Below are positions 47,892 through 59,200 of a DNA stretch of 64,000 nucleotides, one piece after another. The notes beneath the pieces are model-generated. The model saw nothing but the letters and a program-made list of their open reading frames with translations. It was not told the origin of the DNA and searched no databases. Source of the DNA: Fasciola hepatica (taxonomy: Eukaryota; Platyhelminthes; Trematoda; Plagiorchiida; Fasciolidae); NCBI GenBank assembly GCA_948099385.1, contig CANUEZ040000002.1, forward strand, positions 2,176,001 to 2,240,000. Reading direction: 5' to 3'. Numbering within the stretch: the first letter of the stretch is position 1; every line of letters begins with the position of its first letter. Position numbers and translations under genes: made by a program.

Positions 47892-48752
47892 AGTTGTCGA
47901 CTACTTCGTCTACCTCGGCAGCAGCGTGACGGCTGATGGGAGCACAGTAGTAGAGGTGAACACACGTATATCCAAGGCTCGAGCAGTGTACGCTGGACTG
48001 AAGCACTTGTGGCGCCGACCTGATATTTCACTGAAGTTGAAAAATCGTGTATACTGAGCCACGGTGCTTTCAGTTTTGTTGTATAGTTGCGAAACTTGGA
48101 GTCTGCGTGCTGAAGATATCCGTCGTCTTCAGGTTCTCGACCACCGATGTTTGTGTAATATCGCTAGGATTCGGTGGAATAGCGGAGTGAGCAATGCTGA
48201 AGACAGAAATCGAGTATTGGGTATTAATTCGGAGAACGTTCCGTCACAACGTATCAACCTGAGTAGACTTCGCTGGTTGGGGCATGTGTTACGTATAACA
48301 AACACGTCTACCGTACCATACCCTTTTCTCCGTTTCTCTTCAAGGGAGGAAAAAACCACGTGGAGGTCAACAGATGACGTGGCAGAGAGGAGTGAGAAAC
48401 TGTACAGCAAACTTAGGAAAATTAGGTACCTCGCATCTCCGTGGTTGGGGTCCAGAAGATCCGTCTACCAGTTGGCTGGAGACACTGAAAGATATGGCAG
48501 CGAACCGTGAACAGTGGCGATCGTGTTATCGCTTTCTATCGAATCAGAATGACTGGTTGATGTGCGTTTGCACAGTTGGACTGTGTATTCTGTGTTGGCT
48601 ACAAGGACATTCTTTCCTTTTCCCACCCGTGAAGGTCCACTACCTATCAATTTTGTATATTCATACTTTCTAACTGAACGCGCAACATGGTGAGAAAGGC
48701 AGTGGTCAGTGGGTCTTGCCTTACTGTTTAACGCTGTACGATGATGATGATT
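47223..48752 (+). mobile_element. internally deleted LINE (RTE-like) with GATGAT tail
   Basis: Begins with the 669-bp block also found inverted at 50215-50883. It then jumps directly to the C-terminal part of the polymerase protein: a VDYFVYLGSSVTADG segment at 47900, LLYSCETWSLRAEDIRRLQ at 48080, RLRWLGHVLR at 48270 and a GWGPEDPSTSWLETLKDM region near 48450. It ends in ACGATGATGATGATTA, a short tandem tail of the type found in RTE-like elements. Endonuclease and palm are deleted. Confidence 0.8.
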
Positions 48753-48755
48753 ACA

Positions 48756-50883
48756 AAGCTAATTCATCTGTGGTTTTTACAAAAGTATCTGTCTCTTCTT
48801 GTAAATCGCAATGATCAACGGTTCACACCACTTTGTGGGAATCGATTCACCACCTCAGATTACCCGGAGGAGTTTCATCAACTACGAAACCAAAGCTTCG
48901 CCTCCATCTTTGAAAAAAGATGGAGATAACCCATCCGGTTCAGCGGCTTTGTGCCTTTTCAAGAAACCTATCTCCCGCACAACCACCATTTCTGATGGAG
49001 GAATCATATCTACCTGAATCGGTTTTCTTGTAGGTATTAACCCGAAGGTCAACTGTTGAAGTGGGCCAACTGAATTGTTCCCTACAGTGCTCCGCCCAAC
49101 GCTCCAGACGACGTCCCTGAGAGTGAATCTGTGAGCCGTCGGATTCCTTCAATAGTTCCCTTACACCGGGCTTCCGTGGACGGATAAATCTAATCAAACG
49201 GTAAAGGTTGCGACTATTGCCAATAAGCGCAGCCCTCTCCAATTCCAAACACTTTGCAATCCACAACTGGTCACGGTCATTTATCAGGCTCCCAGTCAGC
49301 TGGTGTCTCAGGGATTTACGTACTTCACTCGAATGTGGCATCCAGAGGGACGGATCTGCGAGCACCCAACAAAGCAACTGATGTCGAAGACATCCATCGT
49401 TTGTGAGACCGACTTGAACCAGAGTCCTGGGTGGTATTCGAAGCGGCATACAAGGCTTCCTTGATCTGTTGTAAGCGTTCATTTCGGTCCTGGACATCCA
49501 CCTGCACTGATAACTGCATAGACAGCCCCGTCTGGAAACTGGGTCGCTGGTTATCGTCAAAAGCAACTGCGCAGGTCGAGTGGCTTCGTCGTTGGTGCGA
49601 CCACAAACTAGAGAAGAACAGAAGCGAGCAAGTACCAAGGCGTCATCTGAGTCCAAAGGCGTAGACCAAAAGAACGAAAATCTTCAATTGATCCACTCCA
49701 GTAGTGATCAATCACAATATAGTCGACCTGAGTCCAACGTTGTAAGAACGTAGGAGGACGCCATGTCAGCCTATGCCGCTTCTTGTGGCAGAATTTCATA
49801 CTTGCCAGAAACAATCTATGGTCAGAGTACAGTTGCATGAGACGATCGCCGCTGTCAGCCCGATCAACGGGGATAACAAACCGATCTCCAGTGTGTCTTT
49901 TGAAAGCCCAAAAACGGCCAACTTGGGCGTTGAAATCCCCAGCAATGACCACCACGTCCGTTGAACACACGTTTCGAAGTAGCTCAGACAAATCCTGATA
50001 GAATTCGCCCTTGGCATCAGAGGAATTGCAGTCAGTCGGCACATACACAGACACGACGAGCAAGCATTGACGTTTCAATCTCTTGCTGTTGACATGCGCA
50101 GAACCGCTGCAGGAGTACATTCGATTCATGTCCAACTCCTGAACTACTGCTTTCTTCAGAGCCATAGTTACTCATAGCGTTTTGCATCGATCCTGAATCA
50201 AGGGGGGGGGGGGAGGAAAGATGGTAAGGCCCTTTACATAACAGATGCCGGTTTTTGGGCGGGTCACACATCGCGGCTGCCCACACCGAAGGATTTTTTT
50301 GGGAACCTTAATCGGAGCCTTTAACTCAAGTCTGGCTCACAAAGCAGTGTGACGTTAAATCAGCACGGAAACGCGACTGAAGAACCTCTGAAGCAACTTC
50401 CTCTAGTCTTGAATATGAGGCTTAATTGTCGCAAGCATTCTGCCTTGTCTTCGCTGGTGCTTTATTACCGATTCGCCTTTCGGATGCATTCCTAAGTCCC
50501 ATGCACCCAATGGAGCAAGCGGAACATGGACGAGGAAGCATTCTTTGGGCTAGGGCTGCACAACTTAGGTGGGCGATAGTTGTTTAATGAAGCGCGTTGA
50601 TTTCTCCCACCGTCGAACGAAACTCCAAGCACTCCTCTCTTACGTCCATCTAGTGGGACCGTTTGGACCGGTAAGCTGTTTTTCTCCGTTTTTATTCGCT
50701 GGAGTGTCTTCCCCAAGAGGATAATGGTTAGAACCAGATGTTTCCCATCAACTGGTTCAGAGACTAGACTTCGTCTTGCCTCTACCCTTTGACTTGCCAG
50801 GCATGATTAAGAAAGCCATCCTACAAAGCTCTTTGGGTCATGGAGGCACGCAAGCTACCACACCACGCAAAGGTGCAGTCTCA
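48756..50883 (-). mobile_element. chimeric LINE copy (RTE-like): 5' block plus endonuclease, truncated
   Basis: On the minus strand: the 669-bp block (50883-50215), a 120-base stretch with a G-run, then the endonuclease from the VNSKRLKRQCLLVV segment onward, with GDFNA and VDYIVIDHY motifs. The linker follows, then the start of the polymerase to about 48756. It lacks the N-terminal endonuclease portion found at 43330-43591, so it is rearranged. It directly abuts the tail of the plus-strand LINE. Confidence 0.8.
50215..50883 (-). repeat. 669-bp inverted repeat, right arm
   Basis: Partner of 47223-47891. The arms are separated by 2323 bp. Confidence 0.9.
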
Positions 50884-52620
50884 TAGTGAGGTTCTGTGAA
50901 CTCCAGAGATATCGCTGAGTCATCGTCTTGGAAAATAAACAGAGGCAATCCATGACATCGAGAAGCCTTGCGGTATGTTCATTTCACAGAAAGCTCTCAC
51001 TTCTGACAGAAGACCAGTGTTTGTATCGAGAAATCCCTCTGCTAGTTAGCCAACCCCTTGTGCATTAAAGCCAGTTTATCTGGTTTTAGAAATACACCGC
51101 TCGACGATATAGACGGCTACCCGGAGGTTGAATTAGTGTGCTGTCCACTGTACTCTTTTATCTCCTTACACTTCACAACGCACTGATTCTCACGCCCATT
51201 TCTCAGACCACAATCCGCGGGCTTCATTATATCTGGGAACCGTAGGAGTCGATCTGTGTACATCAAACGGTCCAACTAAGGATGCGCGTGTCTTATACTC
51301 ACTGCACACGGTTCATGAGGCGTTCACTTTTGGTATCGAAAATCCGACGCCCCAGTTAACCTATGAAAAACTACTATGTGCTGGATAAAGCGTACAAGTA
51401 GTCTTGAAGTGGTTCAAGCAACTCCCCAACTGCTGTGTGCGCGTCGAGAACTCAAGGAACCACCAGAAGTTATGAGTAAATGGCGCTGGTTGACACTCAG
51501 TCCTCATTTTCTAGGTTCTTTCCCTATGGTAATGCTGTCCGGGACTGTTGAGAGGGAGGTTCATCAGGATCATGTCACCACAAGACTCCACCGCTGCAGC
51601 CTGACGGAAAGAATGCCACTTAACACAACCGAACACAGCGCACTGAAAATCCTGGCTTATCGACCCAAACCCCGTGAATGAGGCGATGATATCTCGTTGC
51701 GCGATTGCAGTGGAAGGTGTCGCATAGTGATGAAGGCTCTACGAGAATCCGGGGATGAAAGGTAACCTGACTATGAGACTTGAAGCAGAGAACCAACATA
51801 GACCCCAGTGGGGCTGGTGTTTGAGTCGGGCAACAGTCGGCCACCACCAACCAACGTATACCCAGGCTTCTAAATCAAAACGCACCTTAGATGCCGTCGG
51901 TGACTGAGGTCATGAAAAGCTTTCTCAACAGTCGACCATACAGCGGAGCGTGGTCTAGTTGGTAACCTGTCCATTTTGGTTGCGTAATTGAGATTTATTG
52001 GTAAACCACACGCTCCAATACAAACTGTTGCGTGCGTTGCCCGGTCTCAGTCGAACAACCCAACAACGAGCAGCTCAAGCCAGAAAATTGTCCTCAGCAG
52101 ACATCGACATCACCTGCAAACAACAGCATTTCAAGTTTGAGTAATTTCATCTGGGAAATGACTTTCACAATCAATTTTGGTGGAATACACAAATGAGCAC
52201 TAATGCAGTACCAACTGTCTGTCAAATGGCCAGCATTTCCGGAAAAGGACAGCACTCATAGAAACCGGAAGTAGTTCAACCCCGTGTTATCACAATGAGC
52301 AAGACGACCTGTCCAAAAAACTACCACCACAACACTACCAAGAAATGCGATAACTGTAAAAAATCTAGAGCGCATCCTGCCGATGCATTTACTTGTTGAA
52401 GCGTTCGGCGTGACTAGCAAATGCGACTTCCATTTAGTCGATCATATCATCTCGATTAACGAGTTGTCTTACAGTAATCCGATCATGAATGTCCGTGATG
52501 CCAAGTGACAATCGGTATCGCGACATAGCTGAGGTCTGAACCTATGAAACAACCGGACATCAAGAATTATAACCATGAACCCACAATGAATTGGAGAAGT
52601 AAACAAACCGAGTCAAGAAT
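50884..52620. other. intergenic, no gene recognised
   Basis: No supported gene. A tRNA A-box-like motif (TGGTCTAGTTGGTAA) at about 51951 lacks a matching B box. The frame 51376-51681 looks non-coding. Confidence 0.4.
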
Positions 52621-52622
52621 AC

Positions 52623-52628
52623 TTTATT
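52623..52628 (-). promoter_or_regulatory. polyadenylation signal AATAAA
   Basis: AATAAA on the minus strand four bases after the RPL19 stop, implying a very short 3' UTR. Confidence 0.6.
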
Positions 52629-52632
52629 CCAA

Positions 52633-53656
52633 CTAACGTTTTCCTGTTTTCTTCACCGCAGGCTTAGCAGATGTTGGGGCCGGGACCTTGGGTGGTGCGG
52701 CTGGAGCCTTGGACGGCGCTGGAATTTTCGGTGGTGGTGCAACCTTTGACGTTGTCTTGGTTTTCGTCTCTTTGGTCACTGCGGTTGACTTTTCGATCTT
52801 AGGAGCTGGCTGAGTCGGAGCATCCGGACGCTCAGCAGCTACAGGTTCAGCCTTCGGCTGAGGTTCTGGTACAGCCGGTGCTACGGCGACTGGAGCAACG
52901 ACTGGTGCTGGCCTTGCAGGTGCCGGAGTCGGGGCAGGTGCAGGTGTTGGTGTAGGTACGGGTGCAGTCTTGGCCGCAGGAGCAACTGTAACGGAGTCGA
53001 TGATGGCCTTTTTGCGATCTTCCAGACGCTTTTCACGGCGAACGCGTGCATCTCGCTTTCGCTGGCGCATGGCCTCTGCTTGATCACTGAGTTGCTTAGC
53101 CCTCAGACGCTCAGCCTTCTTCTTATGAATGTGCTCAATCAGCACTCGTTTATTACGAAACTGGTTACCTTTGCACTGCTGATAAAGATGGTGGTACCTA
53201 GGAACTAATAAAAAATCGTACCAGGACTTACAAATGCTTGTCGATCTTGTGAGCTTCTCTATATCGTTTTAGAAGCCGTCTGAGGACACGCATGCGCCTC
53301 ATCCATAACACTTTCTGAGGCATACGGGCATTTGCAGTTCCTTTACGCTTTCCCGGCCCGGTATGTCTGCCCTTTCGGCGTGCCAACAGGTTTGCCCTGC
53401 ATCGAGCACGAGAATGAACTGTGACATGCTTTTTTATGATGAGACTGTCTTTAAACAGCTTTCTTATCATCTTCCGGGAGTTGGCATTCGCAATCGTCGA
53501 ATTCTCATTAGGGTCAAGCCATATCTTCTTTTTACCACACCCAAGGACGGCGGCCGCAAGCCTTTTTTGTGGCCTAAGATTACTGGAAGAGACATTTTCA
53601 GGATTAGATAGGAACAATACACGGGGCAACACAACAGCGGGAGACACTCACCTCAT
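52633..53656 (-). CDS. RPL19: 60S ribosomal protein L19 (eL19) with long C-terminal extension
   Basis: Three exons, 53656-53652, 53582-53232 and 53197-52633, sum to 921 bases, 306 codons plus TAG. The first exon contributes only ATGAG before GTGAGT. Introns are 69 and 34 bp. The conserved core is unmistakable: [80 protein letters not shown] and [10 protein letters not shown], then the [19 protein letters not shown] helix. eL19 sits in the large ribosomal subunit and forms an intersubunit bridge. The animal protein is about 196 residues; here roughly 115 extra residues form a Pro/Ala/Lys-rich tail with TPAPAP-type repeats. Transcription runs away from the BEL/Pao element. Confidence 0.96.
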
Positions 53657-53989
53657 CGCCAAAACGTGATACGACCTTCAGGCGCGCCAGACCAGATCTC
53701 GTGGACTTAAACAAGTCTTGAAGTCCTGAAGAACTACACGGGTTCAAGATCATGGGCCCAATTGTCCCGGTTCTCAAGGAAATCGTTCATCTTCTGTCGG
53801 ATTCACCGAGCTGAAACGAGAGTAAAAAGAAGCTAGGGGGCGGGGGTGGCAACAAACAAATACAAATAACAACATACAGTGTCTCACTGTGGACAGTGCC
53901 CAAGGTGGAATGGGGGTGCGTTATTCATGAACATATTGTGGGATCGAAATGCAATAAAAGACACCCATTTCAATTTTTTGGACCAGGAA
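53657..53989. other. RPL19 upstream region
   Basis: Contains the presumptive promoter and 5' UTR of the minus-strand RPL19 gene. No TATA-like or other promoter element could be assigned. Confidence 0.3.
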
Positions 53990-54664
53990 TTACTGGGAGA
54001 GACCCAGGTAGAGGTCTGACTTTTTCTTGAAGATAGTGATGTTCTGCGAGAGAATAATATCTTCCGGAAGTGCGTTCCACGGACTAGTAACCCTATAGCT
54101 AAAACGGTTGGTTCGAAGTGAAGTGCGTGGTCTTGGTTTAAAAACCTTTCTGCTGCGACCACGGAGAGAAAAGGCTGGGCATACAGCGAGGAAGCAATCG
54201 CTTTGACCTGGTTCAGAAAGGTGAAGCATCAAAAACGGATCACCTCTTATGCGTCTTAAGTCAAGGGGGTAGAGATTGAGGAGTGAGAGGCGGACGGGAT
54301 AAGGTAGGTGGGACAGGCCCCATACTGCTTTTGTGGGGGCCCTGCGAAGTCTTTCTAAGATCTCACGGTCTCGGACAGGACCAGAGTGCACTATCGGACT
54401 GCCGTACTCCAGCAGAGGTCTGATATACGTGACGAAAATAACGGGGAACTCATCCCTAGAGATGCGCGGGAAGGACCTCTGAATCATATTTAGGACTCGA
54501 AAGGCAGACTTGCTCGCAAGTTGGTGATGATGAGGGAAGGAAAAGTTACAATCTAACCAGAAACAGAGCACCTTGTGTCGGTCAACCCTATGCAGTGTGA
54601 TTGCTCCGTTCAGGTTTACCCCAGGACTGCAAGGCAGATAGTCAGGACGTCCATTTTCTTGCAC
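53990..54664 (-). mobile_element. CR1-like LINE, 3' part of reverse transcriptase ORF
   Basis: Open for 224 codons on the minus strand. It carries the post-palm region (FVTYIRPLLEYGSPIVHSG, LERLRRAPTKAVWGL), the PLDLRRIRGD helix and the terminal WNALPEDII and FKKKSDLYLG motifs characteristic of CR1-clade polymerase C-termini. The frame is intact to its stop, so this 5'-truncated copy is relatively young. It was likely inserted near the RPL19 promoter. Confidence 0.8.
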
Positions 54665-54689
54665 TGGTGGGCCCCACGGATCCTCCAGT

Positions 54690-55573
54690 GCTGTGATTCA
54701 GTTTAGTTCCCACAGGACTTTTTATTTCAAAGTGGGGGACAGGTTCTCCAGTTTGGTGAACGTCACCAGTGGTGTACCTCAGGGATCCGCCCCTGGCCCG
54801 GGCCTACTCTTTTCATTTATTAACGACCTGGCAAAAGCTCCTCAACTGCTAACCTTTATTTTCGCGGATGATGTGAAGATTGTTGGGTCTGAGGGTAGGG
54901 TGGACTTAGATATGGATATAGGTACCCTCCTGGACCGGGCATACAAATGAAACTTACCCCAGAAAGTCGAAAAAGCCACTTGTTGTCAGGGACAACAGAA
55001 AGCCTAACTGTCGCTCATGATCAAGGGCTGTTCACCATGGAATCAGTCAGAAGGGTTAAAGAACTAGGGATCATCATAATCAATGGCTTTAAATGGTTGG
55101 AGCAGTAAAAAGCTGCTGCGCAAAAGGCTCTTAGTGAGCTCTTTAGACTGCGATCATCTTCGTCTTCCCGGTAACCGGAAATATTAGTACCTATTACATG
55201 GAAGTTAGCTTGCAAGCTTGGCCACCCTTCTAAAAAGGACACCGCCTGCCTAGAGTTGGTTCAACGTCTCGCCACGCGAATGGCTGAAGGGCAGAGGGTT
55301 AAGACGTACGAGCGGAGACTCTATGATCTGAATATTTTCTCGTTGGGAAGGAGGAGACGTCGAGGGGATCTTAGTGAAACGTTCAATGTAATGAAGGGAT
55401 TTTCTGGCCTTAGGCCGGATAGTCTTTTCCAAGTGGCTTCAGATTCCAGAACAAGGGGGTGCGAAAAGAAGCTGACGAAAGTCCGAGCTAGGTTGATGAC
55501 TAGATCGCACTTCTTCAGCAACAGGGTAGTGAGCAGTTGCAACGGTCTGTTTGGTGAAATGATAGATCTATAG
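54690..55573 (+). mobile_element. CR1-like LINE fragment, palm to C-terminus
   Basis: The plus strand starts in the palm: GVPQGSAPGPGLLF, then FIFADDVKIVG with the FADD active-site box (54840-54880). Broken frames follow, and then the C-terminal RRRRGDLSETFNVMKG-like and FFSNRVVSSCNGL regions (55350-55550). It belongs to a different lineage from the opposite-strand copy it abuts at about 54665-54690. Confidence 0.75.
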
Positions 55574-55830
55574 ACCATCCAGTCCTCCAAAGGTGCCTCA
55601 GACCGCTAGTGGTACTAGTTATTTCCTTGTAGTGAGAGTTGAATATTCTAACTGGATGGATGACGGGGAACGTTATGGCCCTTCTGGAATACGTTGTGAT
55701 CGACTTTTCGCTCACTGCATACTGTCTCAGTGAGCGCTCACGATGCATATCTTCCGCCTTTGATACGCGATGAGGTTTTCCGTTTCCTCCTCATTTTTGG
55801 CTGGGATTCGGCGAAATACACTTGGCAGTG

Positions 55831-55835
55831 GTGGG
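55831..55835 (+). repeat. target-site duplication, left (GTGGG)
   Basis: Five bases directly before the 5' LTR, matched exactly at 62537-62541. Confidence 0.85.
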
Positions 55836-56213
55836 TGTAACAGCCGGTCGTGGAAAATCCCCCTTTTTCCCTCGCGATTCAGTGTTTTTCCCAACATCAC
55901 TCATTTCCATACACTATTGACTTGTCTTTACGAACTGGTTGTTTTTCTGGACCAATTGTTGTTTGTTCGCGCCCAGAGCGCTATTTTGGCACATCCTTGT
56001 TCAGGACCTGCGTGACGCACGTGCTGTCTGCTCACACGCTGCTATTCGGTTTCTCGTTGTTGAGACTTTGTGATCGTATTATTGAGGTTTGTATATTGTT
56101 TACGTCATTGTTTATTTTAATAATCTAGTTTCGTAGAATTATCACGGATAATCGCCTTCTGATTTCGGGATCCGTTGCGAATTTGGCTACGCATTGCTCA
56201 AACGTTCGTAACA
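55836..56213 (+). repeat. 5' LTR of element A
   Basis: 378 bp, TG...CA termini. It differs from the 3' LTR at five visible positions, all within roughly LTR positions 80-145. Confidence 0.93.
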
Positions 56214-56255
56214 ATACTCAATAGATCTATTTGGAACGAGGAAAATTCACGCAAA

Positions 56256-59200
56256 ATGCCAAGGAAAGGATCAAAGGCAGTCGAACCCGGACAGGAAGTA
56301 ATACGGCAAGTCTCTGGGGAGGTTTTGGGTACATATGATTCTTTAGTTAATGCTAGATCGCCTAGTCCTGTCAGTGCTAGCTCATGTGTTATTGAAAGCA
56401 ATATTGATCGTAAGGACGTTGATTTATATAAGCTGAGAATAATAGAACTAGAGCAACAGTTACTTTCGGCTAGACTACAGGCGCATGAAGCAGAGAAGTG
56501 TACACAGAAACAGCGAGAGTATAGGACCAGTGACTTCGACACTTCCGATAGGTTAGATTGCAATAAGGTAGGGAACCCCACGCAGGTCGCCGACTACAAA
56601 CCACCATCGATCGATCTGCCTAGAGTGGAGTTAACGGTTTTCGACGGGCGAGCTGAGCAATATTGCAAGTTTGTCAAACAGTTCGAGACGTTCGTTGAAA
56701 ACAAGGTAACCGACCCTGGGCAAAGGCTTCTCTACCTGACTCACTACTGCCGAGGCCGAGCGCGAGAGGCTATCGACGGATGCACCATGCTCGATCCAGA
56801 ACAAGGCTACACAAGGGCAAGAAAGATTCTGAGGGACTTGTTTGGCCAACCTTTCAAAGTAGCCCGTAACCTAATAGAGGGCGTGATGGCAGAGGCAAAG
56901 AAAACCAAGGGCGACGTCTACACCATGGCCGACCTGGTGATCAAGATGCAGAACTGCTCAATAGCCCTCGACCATTTAGGTTACAGAGCTGACCTAGACG
57001 CCATGCACACTTTGGAAGGCATAGTCCGTCACCTCTCTCCCGAACTACAGGGTCGGTGGGCGGAAGAAGCTGAACGGATAAGCCGAGGCGACAGAGAAGC
57101 CAACTTCGAAGACCTGACCGAATACTTGGACAGGCAAACCAAGATAGCTGACAGCAGATTCGGCCGACTCATCCGGGACAGCAACCGAGCAAACAAGCCC
57201 GGTACTAGCCAAGTCCAAACCCCTGTACGGGAACATACAAAGTACCAGCCTTGGACCAACACACACGTCATTTCACGAGATGCTACGGCGAAACCAAATT
57301 GCAGATCCTGTGGTACTAGCCATGGCCTACCAGAATGCCCCAAGTTCGGCAATGCCACAATAGACGAACGGTGGGGAATGGCGAGGATGGCAGGAGCATG
57401 TTTCATCTGTCTCAACACCACGCACCGGGCAGCAGCCTGTAGAACAAGGAATCGATGTGGTTACGAGGGCTGCACGGGCAGACACCATCGGCTGCTGCAT
57501 CAGGCGAGAATAACCATATCCGAGGCGAGTGCCAAGCCCAGCGTGATTTGTTCAACTTCACAATCTGCCAGTAAACCGGTACGTTTAGGCGTAGTGGCCG
57601 TGGGAGTAGTGACTCCGACTGGGATAGTCAAGGCGTTGGCTTTCGTTGATAGTGGATCCGACACCACTTTAGTGAAAGAGCGGTTTGCCGACAAACACCA
57701 ACTGGCTAAAGGTGCGACGTCGTTAGCAGTGAGCACGGTGGGCGGAACACAGGTAATGACTGCCGGTAGATTAAGGCTGCAACTCATCTCTTTGGACACT
57801 AACAAGGAGATTGAACCAACGGAGGCATTCACGTTAGCGGATCTCCCCATGCGAGCACCAAGGTCGGTGAACGCAATCTTGACTCGATGGCCCCACCTGC
57901 AGGATGTAACCGTTGTAGACTGGGAAGATGATGAGGTGGATCTCCTCATCGGCTGCGACGTGCCAGAGGCGCATTGGGTGCTTGACCAGAGAGTGGGCGA
58001 CCGCCAGGCACCTTATGCCGTACGCACGGCTCTGGGATGGATGTTATACGGTCCAGTAGGGGTACGCGGTACCGTGAACTACTTATCCGCCGAAACGGAC
58101 CGCATAGAGTATCATCTGCAACGGCTTTATGAAAAGGAGTTTCATGACATTGGGGACGAAAGACCGACGTTGTCTCAAGAGGATCACTTCGCTCTACGAA
58201 CGGTGCGGCAAGGCTCTAGAGGCCTCAAAAAACAGTTCGAGGTTCCCCTCCCATGGCGCACACCGGTCGACCCGTGGACTGACAACAGAAATTATGTTCT
58301 CCAACGATTACTACGACTAAAAGAACGCTTCATTCGAGACCAGAATCTGTGGGAACGATACGCGGATTTGATGAAGCGAAACGAGGACCTCGGTTACGTT
58401 GAAAGGGTGCCTGTTAACACCGACAGCAAAAGGGGTATCTGGTATCTGCCTCACCACCCGGCTATCAACCCCAAGAAACCCAATAAACTGCGGGTGGTTT
58501 TCGACTGTGCGGCCAAGTTCCAGGGCAAGTCGTTTAACGATCGCCTACTACAGGGGCCTGACTGGACCACACCACTGATCGATGTTTTGTGCCGTTTCCG
58601 AGTGGGTAAAGTGGCTTTGTCTGCTGACATTAGGGAAATGTTCCATCAGGTGAAGATTCCGGTGGGAGAACGAGATGCTTTGCGTTTCCTGTGGTGGGAA
58701 GGGAACGACCGGGACAACGCAGTGGTGAATTATAGGATGACCGTCCACCCCTTCGGAGCCATATCGTCACCATTTTGTGCCAACTACGCCCTCCGAGAAT
58801 CAGCGAACAAACATGGCGATCTGGTACATCGGACGGTGGTAGAAAGCGTCAGCAGGAACTTCTACGTCGACGACTACCTTGGGTCATTCGATGATGTGGA
58901 ATCAGCTCTAGAGCAGTTCAGGGGTCTGACGAGATTGCTGGAAGAGGGTGGCTTCCATCTAACTAAATGGATGTCGAACGCTTCAGAAGGGCTGAAGGTC
59001 ATCCCGTATCACGAAAAGGTCGAAAGGGTAAGAGATTTGGACGGCTCTCCACTTCCTATCGAGCGCACTTTAGGGATACAATGGGACGCGGAAACGGACG
59101 ATTTTGTTTTCGAGCTAAACGTTCCCGAGCTGCCAATAACCCGTCGTGGCATACTATCTGCCGTCTCAAGTTTGTTCGACCCGCTCGGTTTCGTCTCACC

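Noticed and set aside
51951..52010. A tRNA gene suggested by TGGTCTAGTTGGTAA
   Set aside because: There is no B box or T-arm at the proper distance and no acceptor stem. At most a tRNA-like fragment.
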